From Dendrolimus kikuchii (taxonomy: Eukaryota; Arthropoda; Insecta; Lepidoptera; Lasiocampidae), in assembly GCA_019925095.2 (NCBI GenBank), contig CM034392.1, forward strand, positions 24,060,387 to 24,124,386: a stretch of 64,000 nucleotides of DNA, given 5' to 3'. A program made the translations under genes and the position numbers. Of the stretch, positions 42,642-53,076 are shown piece by piece. The notes below the pieces were generated by a model. That model was not told the origin of the DNA. It did no database searches and worked only from the letters and a program-made list of their open reading frames with translations. Each line of letters starts with the position of its first letter. Positions within the stretch are counted from its first letter, which is position 1.

Positions 42642-42950
42642 TTATCCGTGCAAGAACGGAGAAAGAATACAATTTCCTTAGATCGGGCGGCCTGTCGTAA
42701 GAGGCGACAAAACAACCCACAGCCAGGTGGTAGGGTGTTTGCCCGACTTGATGGCTACCAACCCTGGTCTAGAGTATGCCGCCATAACAACCTTGAGTTA
42801 TGTTCCGGCATTAGTGGCCAGGTTCCAGTCTCCCTTAAGAGAGCAGCAGCGCATTTGTAGCACATTTGGTATTGCAAATGTCCATAGGCGATGGTAACCG
42901 CTTTCCATTAAGTGGGCCGTCTCCCTATCTGCTGAACTTATGCAATAAAA
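42642..42950 (+). mobile_element. Family A, full-length copy
   Basis: TTTATCCGTGCAAGAACGG to CTTATGCAATAAAAATAAG on the sense strand. Confidence 0.9.
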
Positions 42951-43994
42951 ATAAGATATACTGGTAAGTATTATACGTAGCATAAAGTTTCACTGTATTT
43001 TGATACTTATCATATTCGAAATAGAAATCTGTGAAAGTGATTATTTTAATCGTTTAATCGTTAGGGTCCTTTTACCAGAAGGCACAAATGACCGGTAGTC
43101 TCAAGATCTCACTGCAGTGTTGTCTAAAATAATTTTATAATATTTTCAAATTTCGGAAAACTTTCGTGTAATATTTTTTGCATTACATTCTTGGTGATAT
43201 AGTGACTTAATCCTTGTGTGGAACTTCCCTCACTCTGTTCGATCATGTTTCGAAACGGTACATAAATCTTAAATCCGTTAAAACGGACTGTTAACGTCAT
43301 CTATTATTTAATAGCTAATTGTATGTACACTTTACATTTACTCTCTCGCACCAACTATATCCCGCTCCTTTTTCCATTCCCAATCCGATCATTGTCGCAC
43401 CGCTCCTCTCCTCTCTAACTAACCTCGAATCGAACGTGTCGTCGTGTCGTGGCATCGTGTAAATTAATAAAATAAGAAGTACCAACATCTCTTAAACTCT
43501 GTTAGGAAACGCGATTTAAACAGTGTATGAAGAACAAATCCAGCGACCTCAAAAACCATAGTCCAGCGACCTATAAGTGAAATCAGGTTAAGGGACTAAC
43601 CCTACTTTTTCCTTCCCAGAGATAAAATTATTTGTTATAAACGTGGAAAAAATAAAACAGGCAAAAACCTGTATTTTATAGAACCCGATAAATAAAATCG
43701 CTCACATCTCATAACATAGATCCACCATATACGGATTATAGTAAATTATGTCGTACTGATACTTTCGATCCAATAGTTTTACGGCTGTCATAAGAAGAAT
43801 TTATTGTCCTTGCTAGAGATGTCACGATATAGACATAGTTTAGGCTGAATACCGAAAATTCGGCAACTTTTTCAGAGCAAGCGCCTAATATTCGGCTGCC
43901 GGATAGTCTGCGTAAAGGCACCACAAGGATGCGTTTAGCGCCTGAAAGTAGTATGACAGAGCGGTAAGCAAGTTTGTTAAAATACTAAAAATAC
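42951..43994. other. No recognisable gene
   Basis: AT-rich; TCCAGCGACCT occurs twice (43539 and 43563). No long frame or match elsewhere. Confidence 0.45.
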
Positions 43995-44314
43995 TTCTTT
44001 TTTTATTTATTGCAGGAGTGCTGCAGACAGGCAGACGGCCCACTTGATGGAAAGCGGTTACCATCGCCTATGGACATTTGCAACAGCAAAGTTACTACAA
44101 ATGCGCTGCTGCTCTCTTAAGGGAGACTGGAACCTGGTCACTAATGCCGGAACACAACTCAAGGTTGTTATGGTGACATACTTTAGACCAGGGGTGGTAG
44201 CCATCCAATCGGGCAAATGCCCTACCACCTGGCCGTGGGTTGTTAAGTCGCCTCTTACGACAGGCCGCCCGGCCGCAGGAGATTGTATTCTTTCTCCGTT
44301 CCTGCACGGATAAA
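43995..44314 (-). mobile_element. Family A, full-length copy
   Basis: Poly(A) end at 43995 (T run on the plus strand) to TTTTATCCGTGCAGG at 44314. Family W follows at 44395. Confidence 0.9.
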
Positions 44315-44394
44315 AATATAAAAAAAACACGGTCTGACACTAGATTTTCTAGTTCAATTTTAACTTGTATTATAGTTCATTTTTACGGTTTTAT

Positions 44395-44545
44395 TTGTTT
44401 TGAAGGGATGTCCCGTCTAGGTGGAGGAGCAAAATGGAATTGTTGAAAATTTGTATACATTCTTTAGGTATGTTTCTGGCATTGTTCGTGACCGCAATTA
44501 TTGCACAGCGTCATCTATTTATTGGCTTGTAAGTGTTCCACGATA
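44395..44545. repeat. Repeat family W, copy 2
   Basis: Shares GTTGAAAATTT, CAATTATTGCACAGCGTCAT and TTGTAAGTGTTCCAC with 8380-8600, and again lies next to the 5' end of a family A copy. Confidence 0.55.
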
Positions 44546-44924
44546 GTCTTTACAGTTTTTTTAGATTTTTCATGTATTTGTAATATAATGTAAATTGTAT
44601 TGTTTAGTTTTGGGTTTTGTTTACATATTTCTCTATTCCTTTTTCACAGCCTTGTAACAATTTTCATAAACTAAGTATAGTGATGAACATAGGATATATT
44701 TATTCGGCAAAATAAATGTTTCTTTTATCATGTGGTTTTTTGACCACGATTTCGTGTGATGTTTAATGAAGATTTATGGTCTTTTAAATAGGTCACGTAT
44801 AACTAGTAGGTGCGGAACTTAAAGACATCTAGGCTATGGGTATCGGGAAATATAGAATCCATTAAGTAATGAGTTCTACTTTTTTGCCTACGCCTTATAA
44901 TATTTTTTCATACATTACACTCTC

Positions 44925-45085
44925 TCTGGGGTTGATCACGAACAACCAGACCATAGTTAACACTCAGTAGTAAATTACGAAAAATTCGTTTACGGAATTT
45001 CCCGTGCCAGAATTCGAACCCGCAGCGTGTACATTCATGTAAACTGGGCCGGTAAAGGATTACATCACCCAACCATAGATGTTTT
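44925..45085 (-). mobile_element. Possible tRNA-like SINE
   Basis: On the minus strand GCGGGTTCGAATTCTGG is a good B box and GGTTGGGTGATGTAATCC lies where an A box might be, with about 50 bp between. 3' sequence continues to the GTTGATCACG part. No second copy in the window, no TSD. Confidence 0.4.
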
Positions 45086-45143
45086 CTTGTCAAATTGGAG
45101 GGCAAGTGTTCAATCATAAGTATGTATAGGTGGTAATTCTAAT

Positions 45144-45276
45144 AATATTATTTAGAACTGCCTAAATTGGAGTGAGACGAAGATGCCCAGCACCGCGTTG
45201 TGTATGGCGACCTGGGCCTTCTGGCTTCTGGCAATATTATTTAGAACTGCCTAAATTGGAGTGAGATGAAGATGCC
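45144..45276 (-). mobile_element. 45-bp internal RTE fragment between 44-bp direct repeats
   Basis: 45188-45232 is the reverse complement of part of the RTE ORF (the SQKAQLAVHNAVL region, about 27471-27505 in the full copy). It is flanked by direct repeats 45144-45187 and 45233-45276, which differ at one base. A very short internal LINE fragment with a long flanking duplication. Confidence 0.85.
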
Positions 45277-46065
45277 TTAACCACTGAGCAACGACGATCT
45301 TAGAGTTCATATAATATAAACAATAAAATATCAGAATTGGAAAAGAAGGAAAATAATTCTCCATTAGTTACAGAAGATTTGGTTTCTAATCTTTAAAGCA
45401 CATAATAAAGAGCGCATCGCATCGGGATTCGAATAAAATTAGGGGCATAATTCATAACAGACGCGGCTACTGGCCCAGCGGCCTAATCTCTTTTTATGGC
45501 CCCTCAGTTTGAGGTCAGAAGCAGTAAATTCTGTTTAGGGATCCAAAAGCGGTTTGACTCAATATACATACCTATACATATATTGGAATTTTTGGATATT
45601 GTTGGAAGTAATGTAGCTAGGTCGTTCAGTAAATGTGCCGTTTATAATCAATCTGATCCATGGAGAACAGTAAATACGAAGAATGATACGGACTATAAGT
45701 AATCTGTAAGATTCCATTTTGAACTAAATACATTCATTTTACAAGCTTTTATTTAACTTGCAATGGATGTACCTATGTATATATGTAAGTTCGGGTGGAA
45801 TATTTCAAGTTAAATTTGACCAACTTACCGGTTTCCGATTGGGCTGAAATTTTGCACACATATGTGTATCGCGTGACAATGCAATAATATGGTACCAAGG
45901 AGTCGGGATGTGGCCATAGAAACTCTTGTACTAAACAAGATAGACCCGTCGTGTTTGGGCTCGTTTTACTTGTCTTGGCTAGCACTCTGCTGCACTATGA
46001 TATCCAGGATCTCAAAAGCTTGTGTTTAAAATCCTTTTTAAAAAAGCTTATTCCATTTCTACACA
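45277..46065. other. No recognisable gene
   Basis: AT-rich with no repeat match in the window; short frames at 45496 and 45773 (reverse) are unsupported. Confidence 0.45.
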
Positions 46066-46512
46066 GATTACATAAATGAAATACATAATATCTGAATGAA
46101 TAAATGACTGAATCTTTACTTGTAGATTTTTATTTTTATTGCAGGAGTTCAGCCGACAGGCAGACGGCCCACTTGATGGAAAGCGGTTACCATCGCCTAT
46201 GGACATTGGCAACACCAAAGTTGCTACAAATGCGCTGCTGCTCTCTTAAGGGAGATTGGAACCTGGTCACTAATGCCGGAACACAACACAAGGTTGTTAT
46301 GGCGGCATACTCTAGACCAGGAGTGGTCGCCATCCAGTCGAGCAAATACCCTACCACCTGGCTGTGGGTTGTTTTGTCGCCTCTTACGACAGGCCGCCCG
46401 GCCGCAGGAAATTGTATTCTTTCTCCGTTCCTGCACGCATAATTATATACGGATTACATAAATTAAATACATAATATCTGAATGAATAAATGAATGAATC
46501 TTTACTGGTAGA
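46066..46512 (-). mobile_element. Family A copy with 61-bp flanking duplication
   Basis: Family A (46127 to about 46443, sense minus) lies between direct repeats 46066-46126 and 46452-46512, which match over 61 bp with three differences (start GATTACATAAAT, end CTTTACT.GTAGA). If a TSD, it is unusually long for a LINE or SINE insertion. Confidence 0.85.
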
Positions 46513-46592
46513 AATACAGGTAATAGTTGTACATAAGATGGTGGTAACAAAGGCAAATCGTCTCAAGGTATTTGAGCCATGACCATACAAAT

Positions 46593-46912
46593 CGGGGAAA
46601 GTGTCGGGGTGAAGGTAAGGAAAGGAATGCTCCGGTGGTTCGGGCATGTGGAAAGAATGACTAAACAGATATACAATGCAAAAGTGGATGGATGCAGAAG
46701 TCGTGGAAGGCCACGACACACCTTCCATGATCAAATTGATCGTGTACTAGCGGAGGGTGATGTCAGGAGCCTTAAGAACAGACGAGCGTGCATGACAAGA
46801 GTTATGAATGTCAAAGAAGCAAGTGAGGTGTGTAAGAATGGGCCTAAATGGCGCTCTGTTGGTCGTGCCTACCCCGCAAGGGAACTGGCGTGAAGTTATG
46901 TATGTATGTATG
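46593..46912 (+). mobile_element. RTE LINE, 5'-truncated copy with 15-bp deletion
   Basis: Lies between 12-bp direct repeats GACCATACAAAT (46581-46592 and 46913-46924). Matches the last about 330 bp of the full element. An in-frame 15-bp deletion removes the MHDER residues after GHVER, between two AGAATG copies. Confidence 0.92.
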
Positions 46913-46924
46913 GACCATACAAAT

Positions 46925-47284
46925 ATTGTGTTAACTGCGACAAATGACTTCGGTTAATACAGAACAATATGTGGCAAATCTATGTCAGTCCCTCAGCAAG
47001 CATTAAGGAAGCCGGTTGCTAGACACCGGCCACCGTTAGATGTCATCAAGGCAACAACAGTACGCGTGTCTAATCGGGCTGCGCGGGCGCAACCGTTATA
47101 TCGGTACGGCGCACTAGAGCGCAGCGATTGATCAATACATGAATTAGAATACTAGTTATGATCTAAGTAATTTATTTTAGCACATACCATTAATAAAAAT
47201 ATAGTTAAAGATTTTCTTAGATGTGATTGCTCGCCAGTATCCTACATATATTTAGTTTCGTGGCGCCTAATGAGTTTGACATGT
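46925..47284. other. No recognisable feature
   Basis: Mixed composition with a GC-richer stretch at 47010-47130. No gene or repeat match. Confidence 0.4.
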
Positions 47285-47719
47285 CAATGTGGAGTATGCA
47301 TTGTTTGCTACAACTCCATTAATTCTTCAAAAAGTAATTCTGTAACATACTTCTGTACGAAAACTTATAAAAAAAAGGATTTGAGATATAAATAGAATAT
47401 GAAATATAAAGAAAAACAATATTTAGCTAGACGTGTTGCTGGGGAGTTTCTTTAATGGGTTTCCCGATTCGAGTGGAAATTGTATTTTTTTAGGTGTGCT
47501 AGGGCCATCGCCGACGTGAATCTAACACGTCCCCACTGCGTTTCCCCGCGGTGGTTTGTCCTCAATCGGGCACTTGTCTACTTAACATATATCATCATTA
47601 TCTCCCTTAAGAGAGCAGCAGCGCATTTGCAGCATCTTTGGTGTTGCAAATGTCCATAGGCGATGGTAACCGCTTTCTATCGAGTGGGCAGTCTGCCGAA
47701 CTCCTGCAAAAAAAAAAGA
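47285..47719. mobile_element. Family D (reverse), unclassified insert, family A tail (forward)
   Basis: 47290-47452 is reverse family D (CATTGTTTGCTACAACTCC to GTTGCTGGGGAGTTTCTT). 47455-47590 is a GC-richer block of unknown type (GGGCCATCGCCGACGTGAAT). 47601-47719 is the 3' end of family A with A(10). Confidence 0.6.
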
Positions 47720-48356
47720 AAATCTCTAAAAAATTGTGTCGAAAATAAATTTAAAAAACAAAATAAATAATTGTAAATAAAGTAATTTTGAATTTAGAGT
47801 GCATTGAGTCGATTAAACAGAGGTGTATAATTCCCGGCACGGATCTTAAGCGGTTAGCGGAATAGTAGAAATCGCTTTGCGCTTTGAGCATAGTCAATAT
47901 AATGCGATTTATCGATAATAATAAGTTTTTGTCCCTTTACTCGAAAGGGTCGAAACATCATACTCCGAAAACGAGAGGAAATTTTACAGTTCGTAGGCTA
48001 AAGTGACCGCTCAAGAATCGCGCCGGGGAGTATAATTGCTTTAAGCACCAGAGCATCAAATGTAACTCTGTTTTGTGTGAATAATTTTCAAATAAATTCT
48101 GATTTCCCCTCGTTGAGAAATGGATCACTGCAGGTCCTCAGGAGGCAGCGGTCGGGGTCATCGGCCGCTGTTACGTCAGTCGGCTGCGCTGTACAGTTAT
48201 CGCGTGACGCGCCACGTTCAATTTGACGCGATTTCGATTGTTATGGCTGTTTTGTAACGTTGCGGAAATTTTGCATGAAAGAGGAAAATTTCCGGTGGTG
48301 GTGGTAGTTGTCTACTTTTAAAAACCTCCACTATTCACTTTTATACATACATACAC
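47720..48356. other. No recognisable gene
   Basis: Includes a GC-rich stretch at 48140-48235 with an inverted repeat AGCGGTC...GGCCGCT at 48146-48170. No frame. Confidence 0.4.
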
Positions 48357-48642
48357 AAATTCACGCCAGTTCCCTTGCGGGGTAGGCACGAACAACAGAG
48401 CGCCATTCGGGCTTATTCTTACACACCTCACTTGCTTCTTTGACGTTCATAACTCTTGTCATGCACGCTCGTCTGTTCTTAAGGCTCCTGACATCACCTT
48501 CTGCTAGTACACGATCAATTTGATCATGGAAGGTGTGTCGTGGCCTTCCACGACTTCTGCATCCATCCACTTTTGCATTGTATATCTGTTTAGTAATTCT
48601 TTCATCATGCATTCTTTCCATATACCCGAACCACCGGAGCAT
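48357..48642 (-). mobile_element. RTE LINE, 5'-truncated copy (reverse)
   Basis: On the minus strand it starts at the MLRWFGYMERM codons and keeps an open frame to the usual C-terminus (VVRAYPARELA), followed by the short TATG-type tail. It abuts another LINE piece at 48643. Confidence 0.9.
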
Positions 48643-48645
48643 TTT

Positions 48646-48790
48646 TTGATTTCATTACCATTTGATTACCTGAAGAGTCAATGAGTCGTTTTGATAAATT
48701 TTGATAGAGGCTCATGGCCTCAGGACCCCACGGTCCAAGCGTCTTGACAGCAAACGGCACATGAATATAACTGTCACTGAGGGTTGCATA
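48646..48790 (-). mobile_element. C-terminal part of a second RTE-like LINE (family L)
   Basis: On the minus strand it reads DSYIHVPFAVKTLGPWGPEA then MSLYQNLSKRLIDSSGNQMV, the pattern PFA.ETLGPW...G..L...TG.... that I recognise from RTE-like LINE C-termini, just upstream of the family L piece at 40440. The other RTE fragment was inserted into or beside it. Confidence 0.7.
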
Positions 48791-49283
48791 TTTACACCGC
48801 TCGAGTGATTGAGCTTTATTCTGTTACATTTTTTTTCACATTGTTTGATGTCTCGCAATGTGTTCAAATCAAAATTTTCAGACAGAGAAAATTCTAAAAA
48901 TGGTCGTTTATGATTAGATATGGTATAAATAACTTGGATTTTGGCATGTTACAATCACAAACAAGCATCTCTATTTTATTTATTGATTTAGATAATGCTG
49001 ATTAAAATCTTTGTTTTGTATTTACATAAATTAGAAACATTAGATAAAGATGTCTTAAAAACCTTAAAATAGCTGTGAGTGGATTCTTGATTAATTCACA
49101 CACACATACATATACACACCCATTCACACATCTATGCATTTCCACATACATTAGGTAGATATATTAACAGGAAAATTTCCAAATGTATAAACTTTAAAAT
49201 AATGATCTTTTTTTTTAAATTGTATAACAAACGAGTTGTCTGGGAGTGGGCGCTAACAACTGCAACACAGTATTATATCAGAT
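48791..49283. other. No recognisable gene
   Basis: AT-rich; CACACATACATATACACACC low complexity at 49095-49150. Confidence 0.45.
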
Positions 49284-49296
49284 TGTTTCAGTACAC

Positions 49297-49497
49297 ACAC
49301 ACACCTTCCATGATCAAATTGATCGTGTACTAGCAGAAGGTGATGTCAGGAGCCTTAAGAACAGACGAGCTTGCATGACAAGAGTTATGAATGTCAAAGA
49401 GGCAAGTGAGGTGTGTAAGAATAAGCCTAAATGGCACTCTGTTGTTCGTGCCTACCCCGCAAGGGAACTGGCGTGAAGTTATGTATGTATGTATGTA
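49297..49497 (+). mobile_element. RTE LINE, 201-bp 5'-truncated copy
   Basis: Lies between 13-bp direct repeats TGTTTCAGTACAC (49284-49296 and 49498-49510, partly overlapping the tail). Retains the open C-terminal frame from HTFHDQIDRVL and the TATG tail. Diagnostic bases (AATAAGCCTAAATGGCACTC) match the full-length copy rather than the 39302 and 46593 copies. Confidence 0.92.
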
Positions 49498-49579
49498 TGT
49501 TTCAGTACACTATGTTAATGGATTCGTATAAATTATTTAAATAAAATCTCTAAAAATAGTTAAAAATACCCTTGGCATC

Positions 49580-49705
49580 AACAAATATACTTCGGTCCAA
49601 ATGTCGCTTACGACTAAACGGCGGTAAAAGCTCGATTTTTTATGATAAAACTACGTTTTAACGGTTTTAAGCGCGGTAATTTATTTGATTTGGGTTATTC
49701 CGACG
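49580..49705 (+). repeat. MITE V end and family G block
   Basis: 49585-49635 matches the right arm of the fold-back element at 1428-1482 (GTCCAAATGTCGCTTACGA). 49645-49705 is family G (AAACTACGTTTTAACGG, TTAAGCG, TTATTTGATT), leading into the large duplicated block. Confidence 0.6.
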
Positions 49706-50765
49706 TTCAAATATTGATATGTTCGAGATTCAGAGGTCCAATTTATTTATTTGAGTTATAGAAGGAAAATAGGAACTGAATCTACTTATAGGGACTCACT
49801 AATTATATCGACTTATAGAGGGATTAGATTTAGACTTAGAGCAGATTTAGATTTAGAGCAATCGAGGTTTTGGGGCTTGAGGGAAAGAGAACACAAAATA
49901 TTTTCGAGTTTGGGAGGTTTTCGACTTATCGAAGTTCGACTTAACCCTTAAGACTATTATTGATATACCAAAAACCCGCATGACTAACACTACCACTATC
50001 TCGTAATATACCAAGAAAATATACCCATTTCATACAAATCCTATATGAACAGAGTAAGACAACAACACAAAAACGATCACGTGCACAAACGCGATCTGCA
50101 CTCTCATCGCGGACACATATGTGCTAATAGTGAGCTGAAGAGTTATAAAGTTCTATTGTATTATGAACTTTACACCCTATGTTTTGAGAAAAAAGTAAAA
50201 GTGTTACTTTATTTGTCCGTGGCGCTGTGATCGCCCCTTCCCTTCTCCCCTAATTCAATAACATGCCTTCCCATAAATAACATTATTTTAATTCACAATA
50301 AAAATGTTCCCTCTCAGTCATTCTCAAGTAGTTGTTCTTATTTTGTTCCTGTTCTTGCAAAATCGCGATAGACTCAACAATTATTTAATAAAACTACGTT
50401 TTAGCGGTTTTAAGCGTGGTAATTTATTTGATTTTTTTATTCCGATGTTTCGGCCATTTTTCACTAGCCGTGATCACGGAAGACAAGTTTCAACGAGTAT
50501 TGTTAAAGTTTTATTTAGCCTACCGCCATCTTGTTCATTTTAATTATTTCGTTTAAATTTTGTTTTTGGTTATTATTTGCTCTATGGGAGCCTAATCTAA
50601 TTTACCACCGCTTCGCAACATGTTATGGCTTGAAGAGAAGAAGCGGCGCAAGAAACTCTTCAGCAAACATGCCTAGCTCTAATAATTTTATATAATATTA
50701 AATTATTAAATGGGTGGAAGGAAATTAAAGAAATTATCAGTCAATATGGTTTGTGTTTCGTTGCA
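49706..50765 (+). repeat. About 1-kb duplicated block, copy 2
   Basis: Collinear with 28199-29225. It keeps an extra GACTTATCGAAGTTC of the Tigger part near 49925, and a complete family G block at 50393-50480 that is shortened in copy 1. MITE E copy 3 lies at 49945-50142 (TTAA on the left, TTAT on the right). Confidence 0.8.
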
Positions 50766-51405
50766 CGCAGAAAGGGCTCAGTGTCTTGAGGTCTGGCAGT
50801 TGGTTTTTGCTGGGTTTGGGTCTTAATAGTTTTGATAATCGGATCCCAAACAAGTGGTACTTGCCAACCATCTTCTCTATTGATCGGTATTTTATGTTAC
50901 AATCTAGAGTTGTAAGATATTTTTATTGCAATAAATAATGTGATAAACATCAAAATCAAAAAGTAACAAAAATAAAATATACCGCGATACAATTCTCGTA
51001 AACAAATTCCTCATTATAATTAAACAACAATTTATTTCAGTTTAACATCTTTTCTTTTGAAACGCATAAAACTTTTACATATCTATCTCTTTTTTTCTTA
51101 TCGCCAACGAAAGAGACAAAAGATCGAATCGCGAAGCCGAAAACGGCAAATGACATAACTGCTTCTGAGATCATAACGCCCGATAAAACTCGTTTAAATT
51201 GTTGCAAGTACCAAAATGAATGCTTAAGTAACTTAAATTGTGAAAACGGTAGCTGTTAAGTAATTCTTGGTATTATTTGTGTTAGTCGTGGTACCCTTGA
51301 CAAACGGCAGTCTTTATGAGTTGTTTTTTTTTAATTTATGTAGTGTACCGTAGCGGTCGGTGGTCAGAGGAGCGACTGAAAGGAGCATGTCTGTTTTAGA
51401 TATGA
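50766..51405. other. No recognisable gene
   Basis: AT-rich, no match within the window. Confidence 0.45.
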
Positions 51406-51422
51406 TGAACTAACTTTGAATA

Positions 51423-51464
51423 GCTCAAAGGCCTAGTTGCCAAGCCATAAATATATTTAAAAAA
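51423..51464 (+). mobile_element. 42-bp poly(A)-tailed micro-insertion
   Basis: Flanked by perfect 15-bp direct repeats AACTAACTTTGAATA (51408-51422 and 51465-51479). The insert GCTCAAAGGCCTAGTTGCC, AAGCCATAAATATATTT ends in A(6). It looks like the extreme 3' tip of a LINE; I recognise the AAAGGCCTAGTTGCC motif from lepidopteran LINE tails. Confidence 0.75.
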
Positions 51465-51484
51465 AACTAACTTTGAATATGTCT

Positions 51485-51965
51485 TGTTACGAGTCGCGAG
51501 ACTCGAATTAAAATGACGTTGGAATTATTATAGAGTTTATTAGAACTATACAAACAGGTATAACACAGGTACAAATATAACCGAACACAACAAGTCCAAA
51601 CGTAATGCAGAAGGTCGTAGTTCAATAAAACGCGCATAGTCCGTCACTAATTAGATTCCCGATTGTAGAACACAGGTCTCGTTTCGCTGGTGGTTCTCGC
51701 TCGACTAACTCCTCCCTCAATCGGGTCATTGCTTTATACTGCACAAATGCAATATGTCCGCCCGGCAGCGTGGACCGAATTTCCTAGAATCACACCTGGC
51801 TAATGACTTCCATAAAAGATTACAATACACAAATGGCTGTTTTTCTAGTCACAAATTTTAAATACAACGTAAACAAAAGAAGTTGAAATGCCAAAAAGCT
51901 AATAAAATGTGTTTCTACAGGGCTGCAGGTGTGAATTTGCCTTTGTCGGCATCTCGGTCGTGACA
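51485..51965 (-). mobile_element. Solo LTR (reverse)
   Basis: On the minus strand the block starts TGTCACGACCGAG, has a TATA box CAGTATAAAGC, a polyadenylation signal AATAAACTC, and ends GACTCGTAACA (TG...CA). 481 bp, no internal region and no partner LTR. A 5-bp repeat AATAT lies at 51476-51480 and 51965-51969, a few bases off the TG...CA edge, so the TSD is doubtful. Different in sequence from the LTR at 15338. Confidence 0.7.
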
Positions 51966-51976
51966 ATATTTTTTAT

Positions 51977-52073
51977 ACCTTCTTATTCATAGAGAGTGAG
52001 AGTAAGTTGGAACGCTTCTTTATGGTTCTTAAAGAAGAGTTCAAATTTACTGTAACTCTATGAATAAGGTCGT
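51977..52073. mobile_element. Palindromic MITE (family B), copy 2
   Basis: ACCTTCTTATTCATAGAG to CTCTATGAATAAGGTCGT; same arms and internal AACGCTTCTTTA/TAAAGAAG.GTT as 3192-3290, with more mismatches. Adjacent to the solo LTR. Confidence 0.75.
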
Positions 52074-52880
52074 TATTATTTGAAGTAACATGTGGAGCGA
52101 TCGACAGGAGTAAGCAAGTTTTGAGTAAAAAGAACCCTAAAATTCATTATATCGCTAATTTTATGTGACTTTCTAAAAGAATATATTTTTCTTTCTTTAC
52201 AGGCGAGTCGAAAGATATCAAAATGTGGATATCTTTTCGTTGCACCGGGCTGGGACTTTTCCAATCCGCTCTACAGAACAAAGGTACGTACTGTATTTGT
52301 AATATAAATATTCTATGAGCAAATGAAGGCAAAAAGCTACCAGCATAAATTATGTAAACAGTAACAACCTTAGTTATTTGTATCGGTAAACATTTTTCTA
52401 AAACTGCCTCCATCATTTTTACAACTTAGACTGGATCCACATTTGATCAACTTGATGTATTAAACCCCCATTTGTGGCACTACTGTATAATAATAATAAT
52501 CGGCGGGCAAATACACACATTGTATATCCCCAAGCTAAGCAAGTTGCGCTTGTGTTATGGGTTATATACAACGGACCACTCTGGGGCCGATCCCAGACTC
52601 CCAGACCATAGTAATATACAAGATGTATAGGTATATATGTTATTCTGATACAATTTTAGATACGCTTACTTTACTCAGTTTTGAAATTGTATCATAATAC
52701 GCAATAATTATCAAAATATTGTTCTTAACGGCCTGTTGCTATTTATTAAAAATAGAATAAGGGAATATTAATTCATCTTTAGTCATGTATTACATATATC
52801 AGTGTATCGACACAATGATAAGTTTCAAATATTATAATAAAACGATACAGTCAGTAAGTGTATCGAGTCACTCACTCGAT
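52074..52880. other. No recognisable gene; one repeat scrap
   Basis: 52503-52615 (GCGGGCAAATACACACATTG, GCAAGTTGCGCTTGTGTTAT) resembles a short dispersed lepidopteran sequence with no copy here. The rest is AT-rich. Confidence 0.4.
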
Positions 52881-52881
52881 T

Positions 52882-53067
52882 TCTATACTAATATTATAAA
52901 GTTTGTGGCGTTGTAGGGGGTAATCTCTGGATCTACTAAACCGATTTTAAAAATTCTTTTACTGTTAGAGAGCTACGTTAACAGGGAGTGTCATAGGCTA
53001 TATAACATGACGCTATATACCACGGGAGCGGGACAGAGCGCGGGTGAAACCGCGCCGGGCCGCCACT
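52882..53067 (+). mobile_element. Helitron-like element (third family), copy 1
   Basis: TCTATACTAATATTATAAAG at the 5' end, then GGGGGTAATCTCTGGATC, CAGGGAGTGTCATAGGC and GGTGAAACCGCGCCGGGCCG. The CTAG end is degenerate. Reverse copy at 56587-56792. Confidence 0.7.
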
Positions 53068-53076
53068 ACATAATTA

